DNA from: Sanguinoderma infundibulare
Taxonomy: Eukaryota; Basidiomycota; Agaricomycetes; Polyporales; Polyporaceae
Reading direction: 5' to 3'
DNA: 64,000 nt
Assembly: GCA_032821775.1 (NCBI GenBank)
Contig: JAVLRN010000005.1
Span: forward strand, 496,001-560,000
Shown: positions 31,776-42,700 of the stretch, in pieces
Layout: the number at the start of each line of letters is the position of its first letter
Numbering within the stretch: the first letter of the stretch is position 1
Position numbers and translations under genes: made by a program
The notes under the pieces: generated by a model
Databases searched by the model: none
What the model was told of the DNA's origin: nothing
The model's input: the letters and a program-made list of their open reading frames with translations, nothing else

Positions 31776-33893
31776 ATGGCCGCTAACGACACCACCACCA
31801 CCCCATCTGCTTACACTGCCGAAACGCAGATCGCGATCGCGGCCGTCCGCCGGGCGTGCGTCCTCACCGCGTCCGTCTTCAACAGGCTCGTCAAGCAGGA
31901 GACGCTGACGAAAGACGACAAGAGCCCCGTCACAGGTGCGTGCTGTCGTTTTCTCGTGTGTCCGTGTCGCGCGATCGGTGCTGAGAGACCATTTCCGTTC
32001 TCTGCACTCCCAGTCGGCGACTTCTCCGCCCAGGCGGTTGTCAACACCATCCTCAGCCGCGTCTTCCCCGACGATCCCATCGTCGGCGAGGAGGACGCTG
32101 CCGACCTGCGCGTCGAGTCTGGCAAGGTTCTTCGGGAGAGGATTGTCGAGCTCGCGAACGAGACCTTGACCGCTCAGTTGCGGCCGGGAGAGAAGGAGGA
32201 GTGGGGCTTGGGGCCGAGCCATGTGAGGACCACAGAGCAACTGCTGGACGCGATTGATCGCGGAAACTATAATGGTGGTCGAACAGGACGTGAGTCGTTC
32301 ATTTTATTTCCTTTCTCCCTTGGACCCTTCCATCTGCTCGCACTTGGGGCATGCTGGTCTTGCATGTCGTGTGCATTGCCAGCACGCCCGTCAGCGTGTG
32401 CGTCCCCAACCGGCTGTATGCGATGGATTTCATCCTTGTGTCCCGTTATATGCGTCGCGCACACTGTACGCCATGAGAGATTTGCCTCCCGCTGACCAGG
32501 AGCGACCCCTGCGCTGCGAGGAGTTCGTGCGCTTTGCATGAAATTATTACCGGCGATCGGGGAAACGGATTCTGGCCTATTCAGACGACGATTCTAGGTT
32601 CCCTTCGTCGTTGCAATCGTTCACTCGATGATCCGACTGCTCACGATCCTAGGAGAATAAGCTCGTGGTCTCTGTTATCTACATCACCTCTCCGGGAGTT
32701 CGTTTTTGCTGCATCAGTTTTCGTTCGCGCGATTCAGGGCGTGGATGATAGCCTTCTGTATCCTCCACAGCTATCGAAGAATCGCCACACGTGCAATTGC
32801 CTTCCGGGTTTACATGCGAACCAAGCGTTCTTCAGAGGCTGCAGTGCCCTAAAGCCCGCCTTATAACTGGCTGTTGTCGTGTGCGCACGTATACTCCTAG
32901 TTGTTGTTCTTAGTTAAGGGCGAGCGAGATCTGCATGTCGCGCGGAGCGTGTATCGGCACAACGACGGAGAGCCCAGCTCAGACTGTCCCGACGGTGGAG
33001 GCGAGGAGTCTGACACTACGCCATATTCACTAGAGGTTTTTGTCCCGACTCCTGTCTTATCCAGCTCGCAAGGAGACTCCTTCGATTCTCCGACGTAGAG
33101 GCTTCCCTGCCCGACTTTGCTAACACACCCATCCAACAGGTATGTGGACTCTCGACCCCATCGACGGCACCAAAGGCTTCCTCCGCGGCGAACAATACGC
33201 CGTCTGCCTCGCCCTCCTCGTCGACGCCCGCGTCGAGCTCGGCGTCATGGGCTGCCCGAACCTCCCCGTCTCCGCCTCGGACCCCACCGGGCCCCGCGGC
33301 TGCATCTTCCTCGCCGTCCGCGGCCAGGGCGCGTACCAGCTCCCGCTCGCGAACCCCTTCGCGGAGGGGGCGCGCACGCGGCTGACGATACCAGCGTTCG
33401 CGCACGAGGACCTCAACTTTTTGGAGAGCGTGGAGAAGGCGCACGCGAAGCTGAGCTTCAACGAGCGCGTGGGCCAGGTGTTGGGCGTGACGCGGGCGCC
33501 GACGCGGATGGACAGCCAGGCAAAGTATGGCTCGCTCGCGCGGGGCGACGGCGGCGTGTACTTGCGGATGCCGGTCGGGACGGGGTACAGGGAGAAGATT
33601 TGGGTGCGTGTTTGTTCTCTTTGCCCCTCGATGCGTTGTGCGCGTTGGGGCTGGGTATCGTTGGTGGGCTGTGCTCACGGAATCGCGTACAGGACCACGC
33701 GGCGGGCGCGATCCTCGTCGAGGAGGCGGGCGGCGTCATCTCGGACGGGCGGGGCGAGCCGCTGGACTTTGGGCTCGGGCGGACGCTCGGGGAAAACTAT
33801 GGGATCGTCGCGTGCGGCGGGGACGTGCACCCGAAGGTGATCGCTGCGGTCCGGCAGGCGAAGGCGGAGGAGGCGGCGCAGAGCCAGCTTTAG
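31776..33893 (+). CDS. MET22: 3'(2'),5'-bisphosphate nucleotidase (Met22/Hal2)
   Basis: Removes the 3'-phosphate of PAP and PAPS in sulfate assimilation; in yeast it is the lithium/sodium-sensitive Hal2. Four exons: 31776-31935, 32014-32289, 33140-33603 and 33693-33893. The family motifs are complete: IVGEEDAADLRVE (metal-binding Glu pair), MWTLDPIDGTKGFLRGEQYA (DPIDGT) and KIWDHAAGAILVEEAGG (WDxAAG). Further matches are YGIVACGGDVHPKVI and the tail AEEAAQSQL. Introns 1 and 3 are under 90 bp, but intron 2 (32,290-33,139) is 850 bp and splits the two metal-site motifs. Splice signals and phase fit, so the gene should still be functional. Repeat R3 copies flank it in direct orientation. Confidence 0.95.
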
Positions 33894-34060
33894 AGTGTAG
33901 GTGGTTTGGAAGTGTACCTCTAGAACTATGTTGCATGTGTTCCAGTGAATAAGAATGCTGTCAGTCCTGGAGACACGATGAGATCGATCGCTGGTTACAT
34001 CACCGTTACCGCTTGCTAGCCACCGTCCAGTGGGCGTGCCGCAAGGACTTGTGCCGAGGA

Positions 34061-34512
34061 GGCTGACGGTAGGCTGACTGGGCTGAACGCGAATGCTCTG
34101 GGGGCGTATATAACCCCCGCACTCAGCGCTGCCAGCCTTCGTCTCGTCTCTTCCCGTCTCTGCTTCTTCCTCGCGGCTTCGGTTCGAGGTAAGTGGTCGT
34201 CGTCGGGTTCCAGAGGTGCGTGCGTTTCTTTTGGTTGTGGGTTTCGGCTTCAAGGTGCGTGCGTTTCTTTTGGTTGTGGGTGTCGGCTTTAAGGTGCGTG
34301 TTTTGGTTTTGGTTTCGGTCTTCAGGTGCGTGGGTTTCTTTCTTCGGTTTCGGGGTAGGATATCCTGTAGCTCTTGGTAGTGATGTCCCCCCGAGGGAGG
34401 GACTCCGGTCCTGGCGCATACCTTTTCGTGGTCCTCGGGATAAGTACCTTCCCGCTCGCCGTCTTCGGCCAGGCCTGAGGGCGGCGAGCGGGTGGGGAAA
34501 CTAAAATGCGCT
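34061..34512 (+). ncRNA. Candidate structured RNA or repeat R3, copy B
   Basis: Matches copy A part for part: GGCTGACTGGGCTGAACGCG, a TATA-like GCGTATATAACC (34,105), AGGTAAGTG (34,188), a longer minisatellite of AAGGTGCGTGCGTTTC-type units, and the conserved core. The stem CCCGAGG (34,390-34,396) with CCTCGGG (34,433-34,439) is unchanged. The enclosed hairpin (34,399-34,412) keeps its GGGAC/GTCCT stem but has loop TCCG, still a UNCG tetraloop. In the 3' hairpin (34,447-34,459 with 34,484-34,496) two T-A pairs of copy A are C-G here, one C-G pair is T.G and one pair is lost. No host gene overlaps it. Confidence 0.5.
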
Positions 34513-34939
34513 GTCTCGGCCTCAGTGACTAGTACTGTCTCGGTGGATGTACGGAATGGCAGGAACTTGTACTCGTGCGACCCTGTTGGGAGCGGCGTAT
34601 CGCTATAATTCATGTTGTGCCAGAGCCGTCCACCAGAGAGTGCCGCTTCTTGCATCGACAGGCGGCATTAGCTACAAGCTATTCGTTGAGACAGTGCACA
34701 CGGAAGTGCATCTGGATCTCGTCTAATGAGCTCGTGAGATATCCTCAAGCCTCCAACATCCATGAACACGGGGATGTCGGGCGGGCTATGATTTGGTGAA
34801 ATTTCAGTCATATGCATAAAGGCAGCAGTCAGCTTCGTTTTGTGATCATACGGGATACGATCATATGGGGGTAGTCGGTCATGAAAATCGTGATCGTAAG
34901 CTAAGTCTATGTACAGGTAGAAGGTTCCCGTCAGGTTCC

Positions 34940-34968
34940 ACATCTCGCACCACCGTGGTGCGAGATGT
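34940..34968. repeat. 29-bp perfect palindrome
   Basis: Arms ACATCTCGCACCAC (34,940-34,953) and GTGGTGCGAGATGT (34,955-34,968) pair perfectly around a single C. It lies about 70 bp beyond the stop codon of the MCT-type transporter gene. It could be a protein-binding site, a hairpin in the transporter 3' UTR or a repeat scar. Confidence 0.85.
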
Positions 34969-35039
34969 AGATGATAGTACTAGATGAGCATGTCATGCGG
35001 ACCGTATCCACGTCGGTCCCCGGGCAGGCTCGAGTCCTC

Positions 35040-37060
35040 CTAGCACTTCCCCCAAAACTTGCCGAGGATGACGAGCCGCGTCACGTTCAACAGCAGGACC
35101 GCAAGCATAACGGTAGATCCTTTATGCACACGTCTTTTAGCATCCCAACGCCGACGAGAATCGTCATGGGGTTCGGATACGCACCAGCGTAGATGCCCGT
35201 GAACTTGAAGTTACCAGTGGCGGCGTTGATGGCGCCGGAAATGGGAGGTCCTGCCACGGCACCGAACGCGATGACGGTCATGCACATTCCTACCCGCACC
35301 CCGACGTCCTCTGTCCGGCCCATGCGAACGGGGGGTGCGGTGAGCATGGAGACGTAGACTCCAGAGCTTGCGCTGCGTTTTAATTGCAATGAGGATGAAG
35401 AACGGACGACGTGGGTAGTTTAGCGTGTGCCACGTACCCGTAGACGATCGCAATGCCTATCGTCCCGCCGACGGTGGTGGCGAACGGCCAGATGTAGGTC
35501 AAGATGCCGGCGACGAACGTGGCGGGTATCATGACGTTGAGAGGTCCTGTCGTGGCTTGCTCAGCGTTCCGCAAGGGAATAAAGCAGATTACGGGATACC
35601 TGTACGGTCCGCGAGAATCCCGCCGGCCACTCGCCCGAAAGCGGAACAAGCGTTCGCGATGGCCACGAGGTAAAATGCGAAATCTTCGGATATGCCGATC
35701 GACACCGCGCTCACGTCGATGTAGGTGAGGACCTGCAAAGTCACGATCTGAGCCCGTGCGATCACAACCGCCTCGACCCGCACGTGCTCACAGTGTAGAT
35801 TCCGAGGAACGCAATGAAGCTTGAAAGGCAGTACAACGAGAACGAACGGGACTTGAAAGCCGAGAAGTCGAAGAAGGGGCCCGAATGGGCTTTCGGCGGG
35901 AGCCTGCGCTCTAGAGTCTGTGTGATGGTATCAGTCCTTAATAAGGGCGGCATTCAGGACGATGGAAAGGACGCACAACGAACTGGAGAGCCAGCAACGC
36001 AATCTCGATGAATCCGAGGATGCGCATCGTCCATTGAAAGCTATGAGTCCGACACGTCAGTTGACAGATCAAAATGGAGCACACCAGGACAAAGGTCAGC
36101 GCACCCGACTTTGCCCATGAGATTTTTAACGACGATGGGGAACAGCGTACCGCCGAAGCTGGAGCCCAAGGCCATGATACCCAGCGCGGTGCCAAGCTTG
36201 CGTCTGAACCAGTGTGCAGGGCAGCCCAGGGCGATGCCGAAGATCGTGCCAGACGCGAGCTAATAACGTCCGTCAGTTCAGCTGAGGCGCAGAGGACGTT
36301 GATAACCGACGTACGCCGAGAGCGATGCCCTGACAGAGCAGAAATTGCCAGTATTGCGTACATTGGGCGGTGAGAAAGGTCGCGGCGACCACGACTGCAC
36401 TCGAGAGACCGAGGGGCAGTTTAACGTAACCCAAGTCGAAGATGCGACCGACGACGAGACCGGGGATGAAAATGAGAGCATACTACGCAGGCAAACATGA
36501 ATACATGCAGCCTGTTTGATGGCTTGGTAGATGGCTTGCCTGGATGGAACCGATCCATGCGCTGAAGCTGACGTTAGTCATCAGAGTGTCTGGACTTAGT
36601 GTCGGATACTCACATTGTTGACGGGGATGTGCCTTCTAGAACACTTGTCGTATAGTATGCTTGAAATATCTGAGGGGCAAATGTCGGCGTTGGGACATGA
36701 GATTCACAATGGGACAACTCACACCCCATGCGTTCACGAGACCGAAGGTCCCAGCTGTCCCCGACGCGCACTGTCGCGAAGACGCTTGAGGTCAGAGCTC
36801 TACGAATGACCAAACAAGGAGGAGCACACCCCAATCACGACCAACCAAGCCTTCAAACCTCCGTCAGGATGCTCCTCAACTTCAGCCTCAGCCGCGGTGG
36901 CAGGGTCCTGTACGATGACCGACTTCTCGACATCCTCGATGTCGTCTAGGTTTTTCTCCCCGTCGTCGATCGTCTGGGGAGCCGGGTCGTCATTGGGGAT
37001 CGTGCGAGCGGAAGAGGCGGACGAGTAGGGGTGCCGTGTGTGCCCTAAATCCGTCGACAT
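35040..37060 (-). CDS. MFS monocarboxylate-type transporter (MCT/MCH family)
   Basis: Major facilitator of the fungal monocarboxylate-transporter-like (Mch) group; the substrate is not inferable and Mch5-type riboflavin uptake is one known possibility. The start at 37060 gives MSTDLGHTRHPYSSAS and a long acidic cytosolic N-terminus, then EEHPDGGLKAWLVVIG, the typical PDGGWGW-like entry into TM1. Later exons give FQAYYTTSVLEGTSPSTM, ALIFIPGLVVGRIFDLGYVK, ASGTIFGIALGCPAHWFRRK, GTALGIMALGSSFGGTLFPI, FRVLGF-like RILGFIEIALLALQF, IANACSAFGRVAGGILADRT and VIAFGAVAGPPISGAINAAT. The gene ends LVILGKFWGKC at 35040. About nine exons. All blocks are in family order and I saw no lesion. Confidence 0.88.
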
Positions 37061-37326
37061 CGTGAACGCGTTCAGGACGTCGTGAGCAGGACGCAGCAGA
37101 CGAAGCCGAGGAGGCTGCCAACGCCGAAAACGAGGCAAAAGCGGGCTCGGGCACTTCGAGACCGCGAGGGGGCCGGGGGGCAGAAGTGATGGCGGTCCGG
37201 CAAAATGCATTTGCCTCGAGTATATATGTGCCACGCCAAAGTCGCGCCGGCAAGTGACTCGATGTCGAATTTCCACCGTTTTACCGTCTGATCAACGCAA
37301 TACATATGCAGGATATGTCCTGCTGA

Positions 37327-37619
37327 CTAAAGCTTCAGCAAAGCCGGTGGTGGCTTCTTGAACTTCTGACCTCCGCTGGGTCCGCGGCGGAAGTGCGATG
37401 GCAAGCTGGGAGGATTGCACGGACGATCGCCGTCGAGGAACATCATACGATGTTTGTCACCTGCTCGACACAAGTCAGTAGGATCCTGGAAATAAAGGCG
37501 GTCCAAGTGCACAGCGTACCGATGATAAGTGCCGTGCCGACCTGCAGCTGATCCCGACCCTCGGTCGATTTAAACCAGCGGACCGGGCGCAGCCGCAATG
37601 CTTACGTAATGAAGAGATA
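37327..37619 (-). CDS. Small uncharacterised gene next to fibrillarin
   Basis: The last exon (about 37,445-37,327) encodes DKHRMMFLDGDRPCNPPSLP, then SHFRRGPSGGQKFKKPPPAL and LKL, which looks like genuine protein. A 64-bp intron (GTACGC...GAGCAG) would join it in frame to a preceding exon reading LQVGTALIIG, giving ...VGTALIIGDKHRMMFLDGD. I could not place the first exon or the start codon with a consistent phase; an in-frame TAA sits near 37,607 unless another intron removes it. The 5' end would be within 130-170 bp of the fibrillarin start, so the two would be divergent. The family is not recognised. Confidence 0.45.
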
Positions 37620-37747
37620 GTTAGCGCCTGGCATTCCTCTTGGCCTGTGCGGGCGCTTCCCAAAATTTGTGCAGAGATCCCCACCCACAGACTGGTCCCA
37701 CATCCTTCGATCACGGTCGCTCAGCTCTACTGACAAAAGACTTGAGG

Positions 37748-39257
37748 ATGGCATTCGGTAAGCTTCATGTTGTACGGGATATGCGAAAACAGATATGTTA
37801 ACTAGGAGCGACATTTTTCCTTCCTCGGTTTCCAGGTGCTCCAGGCGGACGCGGCGGCTTTGGCGGAGGCAGGGGAGGTGGACGTGGGGGCGGAGGACCA
37901 AGGGGCGCTCCGAGAGGCCGTGGTGGTCCCCCTGGACGTGGAGGGGGAGGAGGACGCGGTACGTCTGCTTTCGAATTGGTCTGTTATCGCGGGCTCGAAA
38001 TGTGCAGAAGGGCACATCTGCGGGCAAGAGTGTGCACAAGTCCTATTGCTTTGAAGGCATGCAGGAGTGCATGTCCTGTCTCTGGCTAGTTTGGCGCATT
38101 TCACGGATCTTACCGTCCATGTTTTCATGGTCGGATGAGGATTGCGCACATACAAGCGAGGTTTGATATGCATATGCAAATGTGCCCTGCGATATCGTGC
38201 GCTTGAGTCATCATGTGTTATTGAGTCAACCCTCTGTTCAATTTCTTCCCTTCAAAGTTTCCCACTACCGCAGAACGCTGTGCTGACTGCCCACTCGCAG
38301 GCGGATTCGGAGGGCGCGGGGGAGGCGTCGGTAAGCGCGGTGCTCCCGGCGGACGCGGTGGAGGCCGCGGTGCTCCGCGCGGTGGAAGAGGGGGACGTGG
38401 AGGAGGAAGGGGCGGCGCGAGGGGTGGGTCGAACGTGATCCTCAAGCCGCACAGGCACCCCGGCATCTTCATCGCGGAGGGCAAGGAGAGCTTGCTTGTC
38501 ACCAAGAACCTCGTCCCTGGCGAGGCTGTCTACGGCGAGAAGCGGATATCCATCGACGGCGGTGTGGAGGGGACGAAGATCGAGTACCGCGTGTGGAACC
38601 CGTTCCGGAGCAAGCTCGCGGCGGGTGTCCTGAACGGTATCGATAATTTTGGTATTGCGCCCGGAAAGAAGGTGCTCTACCTCGGTGCCGCCAGCGGTAC
38701 CAGCGTGTCCCATGTTGCGGATATCGTCGGTCCTGTGAGTACTCGTTTGTTCTCGTGTTGATTGCGTTCTGATGCATCTTTTGCTGCTTTCAGGAGGGCG
38801 TTGTGTATGCTGTAGAATTCTCTCTGCGGTCAGGGCGTGACCTGATTGGCATGGCGAAGAAGCGGACAAACGTTATCCGTACGTAGCTCTTATGGCAAAC
38901 ACCCGGTTCGAAACTGAAAAAATGCACGCAGCCATCGTTGAGGACGCCCGTACTCCCCAGAGGTATCGCATGCTTTTGTCAACAGTGGACGTCATCTTCG
39001 CCGATGTCGCCCAGCCCGACCAAGCGCGTATCATCGGCCTCAATGCCGAGTACTTCCTGAAGAATGATGGCAACATCATAATTTCCATAAAAGCCAGCTG
39101 CATCGACTCGACCATGCCAGCGGAAGCTGTCTTCGCGCGGGAGGTCGAGGTGCTCCGGGAGATGAAGATCAAACCCGTCGAGCAAGTCACCTTGGAGCCC
39201 TACGAGCGTGACCACGCGATGGTGACGGGTGTCTACCTCCGCCACCAGTCTGGATGA
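37748..39257 (+). CDS. NOP1: Fibrillarin, box C/D snoRNP 2'-O-methyltransferase
   Basis: Nucleolar methyltransferase of box C/D snoRNPs. The coding start is a 10-nt exon (37748-37757, MAF plus one base), found by frame and splice logic. Exon 2 (37836-37958) and the start of exon 3 (from 38301) form the GAR domain ([20 protein letters not shown] and similar). The core follows: [60 protein letters not shown] (SAM motif I), [20 protein letters not shown], then [20 protein letters not shown] and [13 protein letters not shown]. The gene ends YLRHQSG at 39257. Intron 2 (37,959-38,300) is 342 bp against about 60 bp for the others. I looked for box C/D motifs in it and found no convincing pair. Confidence 0.96.
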
Positions 39258-39780
39258 GCTGGACGATCCCTGGTAGCCTTTCTTTTGTTGTTTTGCCTGT
39301 TTTGTCCCGTGCCGTTTCTTTGCATCGCTTGTATTTCTGTAGTACCAAAAAAGTAGTGCTAGTGCTTTCGCTGTCGAAAATTAGCTGGCTATCCTGTCGC
39401 GAGATACAAGATCTGGCACGCGTTTCACGGAATCTGAGGTCGGCAAGGCAGATATCGTGCCTCAAGGCATGAGTGATCGACGCTTCGTGGTGCTCGTTTC
39501 TGATGTCGTTCGCGTCCTCAGGACCATTTCTAGTCGTAGCTGCGGTGAATGTTCGTTGCGTTGGGCCCTGGCCTCCGCTGGTGCGCAGTCGACAGTTTTG
39601 TATGCAGGGCGGAGGAATCAGATGGCTGCGGGCCACGTCAGGATGGCGGTGGCAGTCGTATCCTGTCGTATCACGCTGTATCACACTCGGAGAGCTGTCC
39701 ATAGACGCCGATTGGCCCCCACTCTTCGCCGCTCGTCGCCGCCGCGCCAAAGAACGGCCTCCAGCTCGCCAGCTTGGCTG
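39258..39780. other. Intergenic region between fibrillarin and PMT2
   Basis: Open frames continue into the PMT2 start from upstream on the plus strand, but the text has no family features. The interval probably holds the fibrillarin 3' UTR and the PMT2 promoter. No other element seen. Confidence 0.4.
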
Positions 39781-42700
39781 ATGAGTCCCCCCGGTCAAGT
39801 TGCTCTCGATCTTGGTTCACCGTTCGAAGACGGTGCTCGCTCAGACTCGGACTTCGAGGAAATCCCCCACCCTGCTGCTCACAACCCATACTGGACACAG
39901 CATTCCCCGCCAGCGCACGCCCCAGAGGAGCTTCCCCTGCACTACATGAGCCACGACAACGCACGACGACGAGTCCCCCGCGGCCCCGGAGGAGAAGGCG
40001 GGAGCGGCTTCAGCCAGGTGTCTGAGAAGGACGGCCTGGATTACTACGCCAACGACGATGAAGGCAAGGATGTCTACTCCAAAATGAAGGCCGCCAAGGG
40101 GCCCATTAGCAGCGGTCGCCCCCGCCGCCCGCCTCCTCCTCCACCTACCACTGTGGTGCGTCCCAATCCATGCGTGTGTCCACGGATCCTGCGAATGCTG
40201 ACCCTCGGGTGCGTGGGACGGCGCGCGGTGGAAATAGCGCGAGTTCCTCCTCCAGAACCTCGAGCACATCCCGCCCATCGTCTACACCCTCCTCTCGTGC
40301 TGGACGCGCTTCCACAACATCGGCAAGTCCAACGTCGTCGTCTGGGACGAGGCCCACTTTGGCAAGTTTGGTTCCCACTACCTCAAGCGCGAGTTCTACT
40401 TCGACGTCCACCCCCCGCTCGGCAAGATCCTCGTCGGCTTCGCCGGCCTCCTCGCAGGCTACGATGGCACGTTCGGGTTCGAGAGCGGCTCCGTCTATCC
40501 CGAGAACGTGCCCTACGTCGCCATGCGCGTCATGCTCGCGACGTTCGGTGTCGCGCTCGTGCCCCTTGGCTGGTACACGGCGGTAGAGCTCGGGATGTCC
40601 TGGATGGCGTGCCATTTGGTTGCCTTGATGGTTCTTTGCGGTGAGCACCTCCTTTAATCGCACTGGGCGCGTCCTCTCCCATTGTCCCATCACGGCTGGC
40701 AAGGCTTGATCGTCCCAAAGAGGAATCCTTAGAAGCATTCTTGTGCTACTTAACGGTCTAGGGGGCGGGGAGGACATGCTGGGAATTCACAAGACACGCA
40801 TGTGGTCCGAACACCGCCGCTGAATTTCCCCGCACCGAGCATGTGACTTTGCCCGCCGTGCATATGCTGCATATATGCGTGTGCCCAGTACTGACGCGGA
40901 TCCTGCAGATGTTGCATGGTTGTGCATATCGCGCTTCATTCTTTTGGACTCCATGTTACTGTTCTTCACGTTCACTACCGTCTTCTGTATGACTAAATTC
41001 CACAACCAACAATATCGGCCCTTCTCTGTCGACTGGTGGCTATGGCTCGCGATGACGGGTTATTCGATCGGTTGCGTCTGCAGGTACGTTGCCCAAATAC
41101 GTGTTCGCAGCTCTGCTTTGACACTATTGCACCCAGTGTAAAATGGGTCGGCTTTTTCGTGACGTGTCTGGTCGGCGCGTATACGATTGAAGACCTCTGG
41201 GAGAAATTCGGTGACTTGAAGATGTCTTTCGTACGTGTTGCTGCCTGCTCGACGCTTTGGACCAGCATATTCACCGCTTCCTATATCTAGCGTGACCAAG
41301 TACGGCACTGGGCTGCGCGCGTCGGATGCCTGATTGTTCTCCCCTTCTTGGTCTACATGGCGTCCTTCAAGCTCCACTTCCTGATTCTCAACCACTCCGG
41401 TCCGGGCGATGCGCAAATGAGTTCCTTGTTCCAGGCGAACCTGGTTGGAAACACGTTCCATGAGAATCCGCTCGGTATGTTCAATTGTTCTCTGTGCAAA
41501 GGGTGGCGGATTGACTTGCTTTTCAGATATTGCATTCGGCTCCCAGTTGACCTTCAAGAACATGGGTTGGGGTGGAGGTCTTTTGCACTCGCACGTGCAG
41601 TCGTACCCCGTCGGTTCTGAGCAGCAGCAAGTCACTTGCTACCACTACAAGGATGAGAATAACAACTGGATTGTCCTACCCCCATGGAGCGAATCCGAAT
41701 ATGACCCGGAAGGCCCCATCCGCTTCGTGAAGGACGGCGACGTCGTCCGCCTTAGGCACGCCGCTACCACTCGCAACCTGCACTCGCATCCGATTCCCGC
41801 ACCAATCTCGAAACTCAATAACGAGGTTTCTTGCTACGGTAACGGGACGCTTGGCGACTTCCAGGATTATTGGGTCATCGAGGTCGTCGACGACATCCAC
41901 CGGGGCTCGAAGGACAAGTACGACCGGATCCACTCGCTCACCACGCGCCTCCGGCTCCGCCACCAGGCTTCGGGGTGCTATCTGCGCGCTGCGAACGCCG
42001 TTCTCCCCCAGTGGGGCTTCAAGCAGGTCGAGGTCAGCTGCGATAAGGAGAACGTGCCGGGCGACGTGCACACGTACTGGAACGTCGAGTCGCACTGGAA
42101 CGACCGGCTGCCGGCGGGCGACATGAAGCTGTACAAGTCCCCGTTCCTGCGCGACTTCTGGCACCTCAACGTCGCCATGGCCACGTCCAACAACGCGCTC
42201 GTCCCGGACCCGGACAAGGAGGACATCCTCGCGTCCAAGCCGACCGACTGGCCGCTGCTCCGCGTCGGCCTCCGGATGTGCGGCTGGGGCGACCAGCAGA
42301 CAAAGTACTACCTGATCGGCACGCCCGTTATCTGGTGGGGCGGCTCGGTCAGCTTGGTCGTCGGCGCGCTCGTCGCCGGGGTGTACGTCATGCGCCAGCA
42401 GCGCAAGTACGTGGACATGGAGCCGAGGGAGTGGGAGCACTTCCTGTACGTCGGCAAGGTCGCCGTCGTCGGTTGGGTCCTCCACTTCTGTACGTCGTCG
42501 CTTTCTTTCGCCCGCTTTTCGGCCTTGACGCCGCTCATTGCTGACCCCCTTCCCCTTGCCCTTCCCTAGTGCCGTTCATGATCATGGGTCGCGTCACATA
42601 CATCCATCACTACGTGCGTACATTAGGCGTCTCGCTCGCAGCCGAGTGAATAAACTGACCACGGCGGCTTTCACAGCTCCCGACGCTCTACTTCTCCGTC

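Larger units (their letters stand above)
33894..35039. other. Intergenic region with repeat R3 copy B and a palindrome
   Basis: Besides repeat R3 copy B and the palindrome at 34,940-34,968 I recognise nothing here. A minus-strand frame of 91 codons (34,943-34,668) has no family motif. Confidence 0.4.

Noticed and set aside
30783..34512. R3 copies as the two LTRs of one retrotransposon
   Set aside because: The DNA between them is a host bisphosphate nucleotidase gene, with no gag, protease, reverse transcriptase or primer-binding site.
34668..34943. 91-codon minus-strand frame
   Set aside because: No family motif, no splice partners, and it ends at the palindrome; likely chance.
37959..38300. 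Box C/D snoRNA in the fibrillarin intron
   Set aside because: No RTGATGA/CTGA pair with a closing stem was found; the GATGAGG and CTGA matches are too weak and badly spaced.
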